In this document: one piece after another, positions 23,167 to 31,556 of the stretch
How the letters are laid out: every line of letters starts with the position of its first letter
How positions within the stretch are numbered: position 1 is the stretch's first letter
Assembly (NCBI RefSeq): GCF_042434395.1
Contig: NZ_JBHLTP010000011.1
Coordinates: 1 to 64,000 of the forward strand
Length of the DNA stretch: 64,000 bases
DNA from: Pontibacillus salicampi
GTDB taxonomy: Bacteria > Bacillota > Bacilli > Bacillales > BH030062
Direction of reading: 5' to 3'
Notes under the pieces: model-generated
The model's input: the letters and a program-made list of their open reading frames with translations, nothing else
Told to the model about the DNA's origin: nothing
Database searches by the model: none
Translations under genes and position numbers: made by a program

Positions 23167-24804
23167 TTAATACACGCCGACATTGTCCCATGCAGAAGCT
23201 ACTGCATTAGCTGTACTAGAACCATATAGATCCTGAGCAGATTGAATAAGCGATGAACGTGCATCAGAGAAATTACTGTTTGGAGTTAGATACACCGTTA
23301 AAGCACGATAGTATATTTTTTCTGCTTTAGATTTACCAATCGAGTTAATAGTATAATAGGCCGCTTTATTTGGAATACCACTATTTATATGAACGCCGCC
23401 CCAATCTCCTGCCTCTGTATTCGGCAAGTTGCGGTAATTATCCATATGATCGGGCTGGTTATACAGCGTTGGGTTCGACATACTGCGTAGAGCATCTCCA
23501 CTTCTTCCAGGAGTATAAACGTCCTCTCCCATCAGCCAGTCCTCACTATCAACAAAATAACCAAACACATCAGAAAATGACTCATTTAATGCCCCAGGCT
23601 GATTCTCATATACTAAATCAGCTGATCGATCTGTTACAGCGTGTGTTAATTCGTGAGCTACAATGTCATCTGCACCTGACAGATAGGTAAATGTTGATCC
23701 ATCTCCATCCCCATATATCATTTGGTTCCCAACCCAGGCAGCATTATTATAATTACTGCCGTAGTGAACAGTAGATACGATATCGGCACCATTTCCATCA
23801 TAGCTGTTTCGACCGAATGTATTATAGAAATAATCGTACACTTGTCCAGCATAATAGTGCGCATCAACCGCAGCCTTTTGGCGCTCACTATAAAACGTGT
23901 TGCCGCTGTCTGTTACATAATAACCAGGAAGACTGAACTGGCCACCATTATTGTTATCATACGTAGCAATGACACCACTCATCGGTTTTGTTGTATCGTA
24001 AAGATAGTACGTATTATTATAAGAGTAAGTGTTCAATGTCTTACTATCCCCAAGCACCCCTGTTCCACTTCCAGTAGTTGCTGCTTCGTGTACTTTATTT
24101 TGAGCTTTTATAACATTTCCATTCTCTGCGTTAACCCATATTTGCCAGTTCGCAGGGTATGGTTCCGAGAATTGAAGCTCAACGTGATAGGCTAGAGTGT
24201 ACTTTCCATCTTCATGGAACGCAACCAGATTAGAATGTTCTGTTAAGGATTGGAAATCTTCTCCTTCTAACCCTTTCACTGTAACGTCCGCATCTTTACG
24301 ATTAGTATCAATATGATTCCAAGCATTACTTAAAGCCTGTTGTTTAGATAGCTGTTTCTTTTGCTTAAGCTTGTCTGGTGCATTTGGATGAAAGTCGCCA
24401 TTCACTGCTATAAGCTCACCGTTCTTATTCGTATGGATATGAATCTTTGACTCACTTATTGGTATGTTTTGAATGACTGGCTGAAAGATAAAATGGGTCA
24501 TCCCTAATTCGTCTGTTGAGGATTCTACAAACTCCATTTTCGTATTAGGGTCCATGTTGAATACCTTTTGATTTGCTTTAAAAAATTTCTCCGCATCCTT
24601 CTTTGTGTTAATCTTTTCTTTAGCAAGCTTTCCCTTTATAAAGGAAGGTGCTTTTGTTTTCCCAACTTCTTTCCAATTCATTTCGTAATTATTCTCTAGT
24701 TTAAAACCTTTGTCGGGCGCCGCCTCTACCATAAGTCCATTACCAACCAGTAAAGTCGTACTCAACGTCACTGCTCCTACCATCGTCTTCCAATTCTTTT
24801 TCAT
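23167..24804 (-). CDS. nprE: Secreted neutral metalloprotease, thermolysin family M4 (bacillolysin)
   Basis: 545 residues. Sec signal peptide 1-28 (VEAAP cut region), FTP pro-domain ~45-95, PepSY-like pro-domain ~105-215, and mature protease from about residue 240. The zinc site HELTH is at 384-388 with third ligand Glu408 in GALNESFSD; the catalytic His lies in the later HINSG region, and the C-terminal M4 domain ends in DARSSLIQSAQDLYG. Calcium-binding Asp/Asn residues are as in thermolysin. It degrades external protein in late growth. An NprR-like regulator lies 4.3 kb away, and NprR controls neutral protease in the B. cereus group, so a link is plausible but not shown. Confidence 0.93.
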   Translation of the reverse strand: MKKNWKTMVGAVTLSTTLLVGNGLMVEAAPDKGFKLENNYEMNWKEVGKTKAPSFIKGKLAKEKINTKKDAEKFFKANQKVFNMDPNTKMEFVESSTDELGMTHFIFQPVIQNIPISESKIHIHTNKNGELIAVNGDFHPNAPDKLKQKKQLSKQQALSNAWNHIDTNRKDADVTVKGLEGEDFQSLTEHSNLVAFHEDGKYTLAYHVELQFSEPYPANWQIWVNAENGNVIKAQNKVHEAATTGSGTGVLGDSKTLNTYSYNNTYYLYDTTKPMSGVIATYDNNNGGQFSLPGYYVTDSGNTFYSERQKAAVDAHYYAGQVYDYFYNTFGRNSYDGNGADIVSTVHYGSNYNNAAWVGNQMIYGDGDGSTFTYLSGADDIVAHELTHAVTDRSADLVYENQPGALNESFSDVFGYFVDSEDWLMGEDVYTPGRSGDALRSMSNPTLYNQPDHMDNYRNLPNTEAGDWGGVHINSGIPNKAAYYTINSIGKSKAEKIYYRALTVYLTPNSNFSDARSSLIQSAQDLYGSSTANAVASAWDNVGVY

Positions 24805-25147
24805 CTAATTCCTCTCCTCCTTTAGTATTGCATATATAGCGTAGCAAAATTTAAGAAGGTCTACTTTGGGAAAGAAATTGTCGTTAATAGGACCTAAAAT
24901 CCACCATCCAAACTCTATATTGAGAAAATAGACGGAAGTACCTATGACTTTCCCAGCCTATTGAACAATTGAAGAACATGGACTATTCCTTATGTTATAG
25001 TAGACAGAAAGCATCATTAACACTAAAAAGTTCACAAAATTTTCAAACTTCCACCCTTTACATAGGAAAATCACTATGTAAAACAACGGAAAACCGACCA
25101 TTTTCACCTGCAAATTGAAACAATGAAGAAAGAAAGGATGACGAGTA
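24805..25147. other. Divergent intergenic region between protease and AhpD-like gene
   Basis: AT-rich, carrying the promoters of both genes. One clear feature is the inverted repeat TTTACATAG / CTATGTAAA (25057-25082, 8-nt spacer), listed separately. No gene is seen. Confidence 0.5.
25057..25082. promoter_or_regulatory. Candidate operator, 9-bp inverted repeat
   Basis: TTTACATAG-N8-CTATGTAAA, 66 bp ahead of the AhpD-like start. Regulator unknown; it is not a PerR, Fur or Zur consensus. Confidence 0.4.
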
Positions 25148-25630
25148 ATGCCTTGGATTAAACCAAAAAAGCAAAATGATGTAAAAAAGCAGAACGGAGA
25201 ACCGCTCCCTTTGTTCAATCGCTTAATAGCTAACTCCGAAACTATGTATTCAGCATTTGCACCATTACAAACTGCGATTTCCCATACATTTTTATCCGAT
25301 TTCGAGAAAGAAGCTATTATAACTTACGTATCAATGAAGAATGGGTGTACCTATTGCACAAAGAGCCATGGCACTTTGTTTTCCCAGTTATCAGGAGAAG
25401 AGGATGCAGAATACAAGTTACAGAACTTTGCCTCAATGGATTGGCCAGCATCGTTAAAGTGTATGCTTTATTACGCTGACAAGCTTACAGACCGTCCTGC
25501 ATCCGTGGAAAAAGAAGATATTGAACAGTTGAGAGCTTTTGGCTATAGCGAAGAACAAATTGTGGAAATTAATCATGTTATCGCCTATACAACTTATACG
25601 AACCAAATCTCCATGGGGCTAGGATTATAA
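25148..25630 (+). CDS. AhpD-like / carboxymuconolactone decarboxylase-family protein
   Basis: 160 residues, all helical. The AhpD-type active site is present: Cys67-x-x-Cys70 in NGCTYCTKSH with His74 and an upstream Glu55. These proteins use the CxxC pair for peroxidase or thiol-redox reactions. A second half-repeat (ADKLTDRPASVEKEDIEQLR..., HVIAYTTYTNQI) is the usual C-terminal helix pair. RBS AAAGGATG precedes the ATG. It is divergent from the protease and stands alone; the reductant partner is not nearby. Confidence 0.85.
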   Translation: MPWIKPKKQNDVKKQNGEPLPLFNRLIANSETMYSAFAPLQTAISHTFLSDFEKEAIITYVSMKNGCTYCTKSHGTLFSQLSGEEDAEYKLQNFASMDWPASLKCMLYYADKLTDRPASVEKEDIEQLRAFGYSEEQIVEINHVIAYTTYTNQISMGLGL

Positions 25631-25631
25631 A

Positions 25632-25661
25632 AACAAAAGGCAGCCTATTGGTGGCCGCCTC
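25632..25661. terminator. Bidirectional terminator
   Basis: AGGCAGCC / GGCCGCCT stem with one mismatch between the AhpD-like gene and the phosphotransferase gene, with T-rich sequence after the minus-strand arm. Confidence 0.6.
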
Positions 25662-26571
25662 TTGTTTCTCTCCATAATTGCTGAAACACTCTCATCCCTT
25701 TATAAAAAGATTTGTCATAATCCCCGTCTTCTTTACACGTCCACACTGTTGCAAGTACGCTGTGACAGAACCCCCACCCTATTAATCTGTCTTTACGTAG
25801 CGAGAGTTGAGTGGTAAAACTATTCATTCTCCTAATTATTATTGATTCTAACGCTGCATCATCTTCAGGTAATTTGTTAAGTATATATTGAATTAAGTCA
25901 TATTCTCTTTCTCCTATACCACCTTTTGGATCAATAGCGCACCATCCTAGTTTATTGGAAAATAAAATATTGTAAGGATGAAAATCACCATGAAGCACCC
26001 AAAGGTCTGCACTTGTTTTACAAAGTAAAGTAAATGTTTCTTTGGCCCCTTCAAGCGTCTGGTAATCTATTGGACCAATACCATTAGGATGCTTATGGAC
26101 AATATCTCTCAACTCGTCTTCTCGTGTATTAGTTGGATTTACGTGCATTGATACTGGCACCGGTATCCAGAGCTGCTTTCCTACTTCCGATGCAATAAAA
26201 CAACCCTTTTCATCATCTTCAATAGTGGCGAGTGCCTCTCCAGGAATAATTTTTTCTAACAACATCGCACCAAGCTCTCGATGATAATCTAAGAGGGAGG
26301 CCATACTTCCTTCTTGAAGCAGGGTAATAGCTTCTAATTCTTGAAGGTATTGCTCATTTGGAATAGAAAGCTTCAATACCGCTTCTCGGTTTTGTTCTTT
26401 CCATACAACTGGAGCTACATAATTAACTGATAAAGAATAAGGATCTCCTACAACTATGTTCCAATGCTCTTCGCATTGCTTGATTATCTGAGGCAAACGA
26501 CTTAACCAATTTTCCCCTTCCTCTCCAAAATAGTGCTGGACATTATATCGTAACTTCTCCGGAATATACAT
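25645..26571 (-). CDS. APH(6)/hydroxyurea-type phosphotransferase
   Basis: 308 residues of the aminoglycoside-phosphotransferase fold. The catalytic HGDFHPYNILF is near 198-208 and the metal-binding DPKGGIGEREYDL near 217-229. The N-lobe has LKLSIPNEQYLQELEAITLL and the hinge region MLLEKI. The HGD...IDPKG pattern is that of the streptomycin 6-kinase/hydroxyurea phosphotransferase group. Whether it confers streptomycin resistance cannot be judged; many chromosomal members act on unknown small molecules. It starts 7 bp after the VOC gene, with which it forms an operon. Confidence 0.8.
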   Translation of the reverse strand: MYIPEKLRYNVQHYFGEEGENWLSRLPQIIKQCEEHWNIVVGDPYSLSVNYVAPVVWKEQNREAVLKLSIPNEQYLQELEAITLLQEGSMASLLDYHRELGAMLLEKIIPGEALATIEDDEKGCFIASEVGKQLWIPVPVSMHVNPTNTREDELRDIVHKHPNGIGPIDYQTLEGAKETFTLLCKTSADLWVLHGDFHPYNILFSNKLGWCAIDPKGGIGEREYDLIQYILNKLPEDDAALESIIIRRMNSFTTQLSLRKDRLIGWGFCHSVLATVWTCKEDGDYDKSFYKGMRVFQQLWRETRGGHQ

Positions 26572-26578
26572 ACGTTTA

Positions 26579-27175
26579 TCACCGTTCTACACCAAGAAGA
26601 TTAACACCATTCGGATCTAGAATGACATTGGGACAGACAGTGGAAAACCTCACTTCTTCCACCCGAAAATCATCGCCAGCCTGAATGGTTAAAGGAGTCA
26701 TTTTCTCTCCCAGGATCTTGATGAGAATGTCCACATTATTTCCAACTACATTCATACCCTCTATCGAAACACCGTTCACATCATCAATTGCATCCATATT
26801 AGTTTGTAATTCCACTTTCCATTTACATGGTGAATACAAAAAGGTTCTACGCTCCCCCTCTTCTACATTCCAATTCTGTTGGGTAGCTTGCTGGCAAATT
26901 TGATGATACTCTTCATCTCCTAAAAGAAAGCCTATATGATCAAAACGTATCCGCTTTCCATAGCCAAACGTAATATTTATTGCCCCTTTTTTCAATTCAA
27001 TAATACGAAATACAATCTTTCGATTTCTAAAGTCGTTCCAATCTAATGGAGGAGAAAATGTTTGGAATTCTCCATTTTCCTTGCCTATACGTTGAGTTAC
27101 TCTAAATCCTAATTTCCTATAGAAGAGCTCCGTTTCTTCTAAATAAGGCGTCCAATAATGATAGTGAAATAGCAT
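26579..27175 (-). CDS. VOC/glyoxalase-fold protein
   Basis: 198 residues. The start FHYHYWTPYLEETELFYRKLGF is the typical first beta-alpha of a vicinal-oxygen-chelate domain. FDHIGFLLGDEEYHQICQQA and LYSPCKWKVELQT supply further strands. A second, partial VOC-like half ends in LDPNGVNLL. Candidate metal ligands are His and Glu residues in these strands. Enzyme, binding or drug-sequestering roles are all known in the fold. It is upstream of and coupled to the APH-type kinase, so the pair may act on one compound. Confidence 0.7.
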   Translation of the reverse strand: MLFHYHYWTPYLEETELFYRKLGFRVTQRIGKENGEFQTFSPPLDWNDFRNRKIVFRIIELKKGAINITFGYGKRIRFDHIGFLLGDEEYHQICQQATQQNWNVEEGERRTFLYSPCKWKVELQTNMDAIDDVNGVSIEGMNVVGNNVDILIKILGEKMTPLTIQAGDDFRVEEVRFSTVCPNVILDPNGVNLLGVER

Positions 27176-27194
27176 TACCTTTTCCCCCCCTATA

Positions 27195-27225
27195 TAGAAA
27201 GAGCTTGCTGTTTCAGCAAGCCTCT
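27195..27225 (-). terminator. Hairpin after the PanE-like gene
   Basis: GCTTGCTG / CAGCAAGC with 3-nt loop; followed on the minus strand by CTCTTTCTATAT, a weak T-tract. Confidence 0.6.
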
Positions 27226-27231
27226 CTCCAA

Positions 27232-28146
27232 CTATTTATTTTCGTAAGGCTTTATTAATGCATAGAGAGTGTGGATGTACGGTAAAGTAACTCCTGCTTG
27301 TTCCGCCAGCCTTAACGCTCCACCATGAAGGTGTTCCACTTCTAGCTTCAACCCTTTACGCTTATCCTGATGCATGGAGGAGGTAGCTTCATCCGGCAAA
27401 GATTCAAATTTAGCCAAGCCTGCTTCTACATGTTCATCCGTTAAAGCTATATCATACGTATTAGCAAGCTCCTTCATTTCACGTAACACGTGCTTAGCAG
27501 CCTCTAGCGTTTGGGATTCTTTCCTTATCGTACCGATGGAAAAATCTCCAGCTGTCGTCATGCCACTAAAAGCTGTGATAAACATGTATTTCTGCCATAA
27601 GTCCTGAAGAATGTGCTCACTCTGTCTTCCATTCATATTTGCAACATTGCACAGCTCGTCCAATTGTTTACAAAGTTGCGTTTGAGAAGCATGCAGAGCA
27701 CCAAAATGAACTTCATGTAGATCGCTCGTATGTATAACATGTCCTCTTTCATCTAATGTAGCGATAATGTAAGAAAGTCCACCTACTACATGCTCTTCTC
27801 CTAGTTCATGCTGGAGCGTGAAGATGTGCTCTATACCATTTAATACAGGTAATACCTTCGCTCCTTTTTCTACAAGGCGCTTCAGGGTCGGAAGAACTCC
27901 ATCAAGATGGTAGCCTTTTACCCCCAGCAGAACCAAATCTGTATGCTCTATCTCCTCAGCATTCTCAACAACCTTCGGATTTTCAACTGTATAATCCCCT
28001 TGGACACTATGAAGATGTAACCCGTTTGTTCTAATTTGATCAGCACGTCGGGATCGTACTAGATATTGTACATCCGCTCCTGCAGCCTGCCATCTGGCTC
28101 CAAAGTACACACCTAATGCACCAGCGCCAAGTATTGTTATATTCAT
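27232..28146 (-). CDS. Ketopantoate reductase family protein (PanE/ApbA)
   Basis: 304 residues. The N-terminal NADPH loop ITILGAGALGVYFGARW matches the GxGxxG motif. LGVKGYHLDGVLP near 72-84 and VLPVLNGIEH near 98-107 carry the Lys-Asn pair of the family; the C-terminal helical domain has SSMHQDKRKGLKLEVEHLHG, a PanE signature with the catalytic Lys and Glu. PanE reduces 2-dehydropantoate to pantoate for CoA. Several paralogues of unknown substrate exist in Bacillaceae, so I leave the symbol open. Confidence 0.85.
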   Translation of the reverse strand: MNITILGAGALGVYFGARWQAAGADVQYLVRSRRADQIRTNGLHLHSVQGDYTVENPKVVENAEEIEHTDLVLLGVKGYHLDGVLPTLKRLVEKGAKVLPVLNGIEHIFTLQHELGEEHVVGGLSYIIATLDERGHVIHTSDLHEVHFGALHASQTQLCKQLDELCNVANMNGRQSEHILQDLWQKYMFITAFSGMTTAGDFSIGTIRKESQTLEAAKHVLREMKELANTYDIALTDEHVEAGLAKFESLPDEATSSMHQDKRKGLKLEVEHLHGGALRLAEQAGVTLPYIHTLYALIKPYENK

Positions 28147-28299
28147 TTCCCAACCACCTCATTTCCACCTTAGTGTATCAGAATAAGATCTCAACATGAA
28201 ACCGTTTGCTTTTTTACTTCATAAAGGATGAAACAGTTTTTACAACCTTATGTGTGGAAATTATTCCTGAATAGCGCCCATATGTGGAAGACTTGAAGT

Positions 28300-28525
28300 C
28301 GAGATATTATTGGTCTGTTGCTGAAAGGCGAGCTGATTGATGTGAAATAGCCCCGCTTTCCTGCGGCCTCACGCGACGTGTGGGTCGTTCACCGTTGCAA
28401 CAGGATGTAGCGCTTTTAGGTGAACTTCCTTACTTGCGGCTGAGCCTCCTCAGACAGCAAAAGACGCTTTCTGCGGGGACTAGGCTCATCCATTTTTCAG
28501 ACCACACCTTTGCCGTATTGAGAGA
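28300..28525. repeat. Degenerate GC-rich repeat cassette, copy 1
   Basis: Contains the CCGCTTTCCTGCGG and GCTGAGCCTCCTCA blocks related to the 119-bp palindrome family, and ends in TTTGCCGTATTGAGAGAAACGG. The reverse complement of that end segment recurs near 31331-31352. Confidence 0.5.
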
Positions 28526-28709
28526 AACGGACTTCTCAACTTTCTTGATTCCATGATGCTTTTTTGTCCATATATCAACCATATATCGGAGAAGATGCTT
28601 CTATATTAATGTTTAGATGTTATTTACTCTTTATTCCGTTACTTCCCCTTTTCATTCTGAGCCTATTTGAGTGGTTCTCCAAGCTAGAGAAAGAAAGTTC
28701 CTTTTAGCG

Positions 28710-28843
28710 TTGATTGGGCTGGAATCACGGAGACTCCCACGGAAAAACGAATGAGCAGAGACCCCGGAAGGCGGCGATCTTTGCCGACTGAGGAGGCTCA
28801 GCCGTTCGTCCGTAGGAAAGCGGAGTGATTCCAGCCCAATCAA
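28710..28843. repeat. 134-bp palindromic repeat, copy 2
   Basis: The ends TTGATTGGGCTGGAATCAC (28710-28728) and its exact reverse complement (28825-28843) give 19-bp perfect arms. The interior carries GGAGACTCCCACGGAAAAACG and GAGGAGGCTCAGCCGTTCGT, the same block order as the copies in the IS derivatives, but here it stands free. Confidence 0.8.
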
Positions 28844-28943
28844 CTGTTCTTTCTATACTCCTTTCAAATTATCCCAAATCCGAGTCTTCCACTATCTCCC
28901 CATTATGTGGATTACCGTATGCTTGTACAGTAGTTCCACCGAA

Positions 28944-28980
28944 AAAAAAGTTGTGACAGCTTGTGTCACAACTTTTCTTT
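28944..28980 (-). terminator. Terminator of the nprR-peptide operon
   Basis: AAAGTTGTGACA / TGTCACAACTTT stem with T-runs in both directions, immediately after the peptide gene stop. Confidence 0.85.
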
Positions 28981-28982
28981 CA

Positions 28983-29102
28983 TTACTGGACGTCTTTAGA
29001 TGTGATTTCAGGAAGCTCATCCATTGCGATTGAAGTAGAACCGGTTACAGCACCTACAGCCAATAGACCAAGGACAAATGCAGTTAGGATAAATTTTTTC
29101 AT
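28983..29102 (-). CDS. Putative quorum-sensing pro-peptide (NprX/Phr-like), 39 residues
   Basis: ATG 29102 follows GGGAGAG with 8-nt spacing; TAA at 28983. The product MKKFILTAFVLGLLAVGAVT continues GSTSIA and ends MDELPEITSKDVQ. Lysines followed by a hydrophobic core make a Sec-type export signal, and the short polar C-terminal tail is where Phr, PapR and NprX peptides carry the mature signal. It begins 15 bp after the stop of the NprR-like gene and is followed at once by a terminator, the standard receptor-peptide cassette layout. SKDVQ loosely recalls the SKPDIVG of B. cereus-group NprX. The true mature peptide is unknown. Confidence 0.75.
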   Translation of the reverse strand: MKKFILTAFVLGLLAVGAVTGSTSIAMDELPEITSKDVQ

Positions 29103-29117
29103 TCTTCATTCTCTCCC

Positions 29118-30410
29118 TTACGTTTTTGATAATTGTTTATATGAATCATTTGCTAATGAAAGGTAATAGCAAGCATCCTTATACTTCTTGCTTGCTTGTA
29201 AACATTGGGACAACAATTCAGCATAGATTGCCAGGTAATGTCGATCATCAATTCCCTCAAAATACGGAATGACACTTTCTCGCAAATAATGCTCAAGACT
29301 GATTGTATCCCCTTCGACTCTCATCTTATATACTTGAAAGAAGTAGTGGAACAATTGATAATCAGGCTTACCCTCTACCATCATAATCCCACGATCAATC
29401 CATTCCATAAGCCTAGCCTTTTCGTCAAAAGCAAATAACGCTTCGACCATGGAGGCAATGGTAGTGAGTTTTCCCTTAATATTATGATTCTCTTTGAACA
29501 CGAGACTTTTTTCATAATGCTGAATTGCCTCTTCATTTCGACCCATAGCTGAATACATTTCCCCTAAATTCTGATAGGCTACTCCTTTTAAAGATGGCTC
29601 TTGTAAATGATTTGCTGCCTTAATGGCCAGATGAAAGGCTTCCTCAGCTTGATCAAATTGATGAATTCGTTTGTAACAAATACCTAATAAAATCTGACAA
29701 TCAGCACTTCTATGAAAATCAAAATTAATGGAATATAAGTCTAAAGCAAGTCTTGAATAATGAATAGAAAGAGTAATATTTAATAGTCGTAACTCATTAA
29801 TAGCAATTCCAAAATAGATATCAGATTTCTCGAAATCACTCATAGGACTCCGATTTAAGATAGTCATTGCCTTGGAGAATTGCTCTTGAGCAACACGATA
29901 TTGATTCGACATATGATGATAAATACCCGTGAATTTGTATAAGTAATATTGATGCTTTTCCTCAAACATTTCCTTCATCCGGTTAACCTTCTCAATGAGA
30001 ATTGGCACTTCATTCAGATGGCGCATCAATAACTGATAGCGGATTTCAAATAACTGAAATAATGCAAGTATTCCTGGACTGGAATGCTGTTCCATGGATT
30101 GTTTAAACTGAAGGTATTGCTCTGTTGCCTGATCACTTCTCCGTTGAATAATCATGTGATACCATTCATGAAGCTCTTGTTCCACGTGATCTTCATCCAT
30201 TCCAACCTCTTCCACCTCATAATCAATATTTAAACGATTATAAAGAAGTCGGACAATCTCTTCACTAGATTTAGTCAATCCATTCTCAATTTTACTAAGG
30301 TAGGAAAGCGAGCAAATACCATCCGCTGTTTCCTCAAGGGTTCGATTCTGATTCAGTCGATGAAATTTTATTTTCTTGCCAACATCTGTTTTTACCATGA
30401 GTCGCTTCAC
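29118..30410 (-). CDS. RRNPP-family regulator, HTH plus TPR (NprR-like)
   Basis: 430 residues, against ~423 for NprR. An N-terminal XRE helix-turn-helix (~10-65: VGKKIKFHRLNQNRTLEETA, then SLSYLSKIENGLTKSS) is followed by about nine tetratricopeptide-type helix pairs to the end, for example YHHMSNQYRVAQEQFSKA, YQNLGEMYSAMGRNEEAIQHYEKSL. This is the architecture of cytoplasmic receptors that bind re-imported peptides (NprR, PlcR, Rap). The start is GTG 30410; ATG 30398 is an alternative. The adjacent peptide gene strongly supports quorum sensing. Targets could include the neutral protease at 23-25 kb. Confidence 0.85.
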   Translation of the reverse strand: MKRLMVKTDVGKKIKFHRLNQNRTLEETADGICSLSYLSKIENGLTKSSEEIVRLLYNRLNIDYEVEEVGMDEDHVEQELHEWYHMIIQRRSDQATEQYLQFKQSMEQHSSPGILALFQLFEIRYQLLMRHLNEVPILIEKVNRMKEMFEEKHQYYLYKFTGIYHHMSNQYRVAQEQFSKAMTILNRSPMSDFEKSDIYFGIAINELRLLNITLSIHYSRLALDLYSINFDFHRSADCQILLGICYKRIHQFDQAEEAFHLAIKAANHLQEPSLKGVAYQNLGEMYSAMGRNEEAIQHYEKSLVFKENHNIKGKLTTIASMVEALFAFDEKARLMEWIDRGIMMVEGKPDYQLFHYFFQVYKMRVEGDTISLEHYLRESVIPYFEGIDDRHYLAIYAELLSQCLQASKKYKDACYYLSLANDSYKQLSKT

Positions 30411-30666
30411 TCTTTCTCTAGAATCCCTCCCTTAGTAATCCCATTATATGCTATATTAGCTATTTTCACCTTAAAATCCTGCTTTATAATTTTGGGAAAA
30501 CCGGGAGCAAAAATGGCTATTTATCTACCATTTTCATCTTCTATTTGCGAAAATATTCTGTGATAGAATCCTTCTGAATTAATCATATCTTACATAATAA
30601 AACTTTAGTTCGCAATATTCTGATAATTAATCCTCCTTTTGTATCATTACTTTTTCCAAATTTGAC
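30411..30666. promoter_or_regulatory. nprR-like upstream region with inverted repeat
   Basis: On the minus strand a TATAAT -10 candidate lies about 40 bp ahead of the start. AAAATGG-N11-CCATTTT (30510-30534) is a perfect 7-bp inverted repeat about 100 bp upstream of the start, a candidate operator. Confidence 0.45.
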
Positions 30667-30706
30667 AAAAAACGAGGACACTTCTGCCTAGAAGCGTCCT
30701 GTTTTC
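30667..30706 (-). terminator. Terminator of the DUF1232 gene
   Basis: AGGACGCTTCT / AGAAGTGTCCT stem with GCCTA loop region and TTTTTTGTC tail on the minus strand. Confidence 0.85.
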
Positions 30707-30716
30707 CATTTATTAG

Positions 30717-31172
30717 TTAGGCTTCATTCGTTTCTTTAGACTCATGCTTCTGTACTACTTGTAGTTTCTCATCTAATAAAGCTGTGTCAACGTCTTCCCC
30801 AAACCAAAGCCTCAACGTTTGTTTCGCTTGTTCTTTTATATTGTCATCAACATACATAGCAACTTGAAATAATGCAGCACCTAATGCACTTAAATCATCC
30901 GTAAACCCAATTCCAGCAGCCATGTCAGGGATTAAATCTAGTGGTAAAATAAAATATCCTAATGCACCTATTATGGTTGTCTTTGCTTTTACAGGGAGAT
31001 CATCTTTCTGTAATGTATAGTATAGCAGGAGTCCTGCATAAACAACTACCTGCCCTGCCTTTTTTGCCATACGTCCGACCTTAAGCCAAAACCTATTAGG
31101 AGAGAAATATTTACCCTTCTCATGTGTGTCCATGCCTTCCATAGTAGGTAAACTCGCCTCATTATCCCTCAC
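30717..31172 (-). CDS. YkvA-like DUF1232 membrane-associated protein
   Basis: About 151 residues from GTG 31172, chosen because GAGGAG lies 8 nt ahead; the frame is open upstream without support. The DUF1232 core is clear: LPVKAKTTIIGALGYFILPL followed by DLIPDMAAGIGFTDDLSALG, a hydrophobic hairpin with the DLIPD and DD motifs. A hydrophobic stretch (VVYAGLLLYYTL) precedes it. Function in the family is unknown; it is widespread and small. Monocistronic with its own terminator. Confidence 0.8.
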   Translation of the reverse strand: MRDNEASLPTMEGMDTHEKGKYFSPNRFWLKVGRMAKKAGQVVVYAGLLLYYTLQKDDLPVKAKTTIIGALGYFILPLDLIPDMAAGIGFTDDLSALGAALFQVAMYVDDNIKEQAKQTLRLWFGEDVDTALLDEKLQVVQKHESKETNEA

Positions 31173-31496
31173 AGGAAAACCTCCTCTATTCATGATCAAG
31201 ATACAATCGCTATTGTAACACATCCGTTTGTACAAAAGGTTCTGTTATCAACCAATGTAGGTCATGTAACCCGATATATGGCTGATACATTTGCATATTA
31301 TTAAGGGATTACCAATAAATACTACTGGTCCATTTCTCTCTCAATACGGCAAAGGAATGGGATGATGCGAGATAAAATGGTGAAGTTTACCCTACCATTA
31401 TCGAGGAGGCTTAGCCCGATGTAAGGAGGGTCGGCTAATACTGCCTATCAAATAATTAACGGACCAACTCCTATTAAAATAGATGCCTATTAGAAT
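31173..31496. other. Intergenic region with degenerate repeat cassette
   Basis: No gene. A degenerate repeat lies at about 31325-31470. Confidence 0.6.
31325..31470. repeat. Degenerate repeat cassette, copy 2
   Basis: Begins GGTCCATTTCTCTCTCAATA then CGGCAAAGG, the near reverse complement of the end of copy 1 (28505-28525). It continues to CGAGGAGGCTTAGCCCG and ends near GGACCAACTCC. It looks like an eroded member of the same repeat family. Confidence 0.45.
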
Positions 31497-31521
31497 GTTT
31501 TACTATATTCGTATCGGGAAT
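31497..31521 (+). promoter_or_regulatory. Sigma-B-type promoter
   Basis: GTTTTA, 13-bp spacer, GGGAAT, close to the sigma-B consensus GTTTAA-N12-15-GGGTAT, 36 bp ahead of the YflT-like start. Confidence 0.65.
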
Positions 31522-31556
31522 ATTGTCCATGAATGAAGATAAAGGAGGAATTTTCA

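Larger units (their letters stand above)
28147..28943. other. 800-bp intergenic region with repeat elements
   Basis: No gene. It contains a degenerate GC-rich repeat (28300-28525), the 134-bp palindrome (28710-28843) and flanking AT-rich DNA. The 63-codon minus-strand frame 28652-28843 simply traverses the palindrome. Confidence 0.7.

Noticed and set aside
24958..25218. 86-codon minus-strand frame upstream of the protease
   Set aside because: No ribosome site, and it runs into the start of the AhpD-like gene on the other strand.
28652..28843. 63-codon frame with Arg/Ser-rich product
   Set aside because: It is the translated palindromic repeat, a frequent false gene in Bacillaceae.
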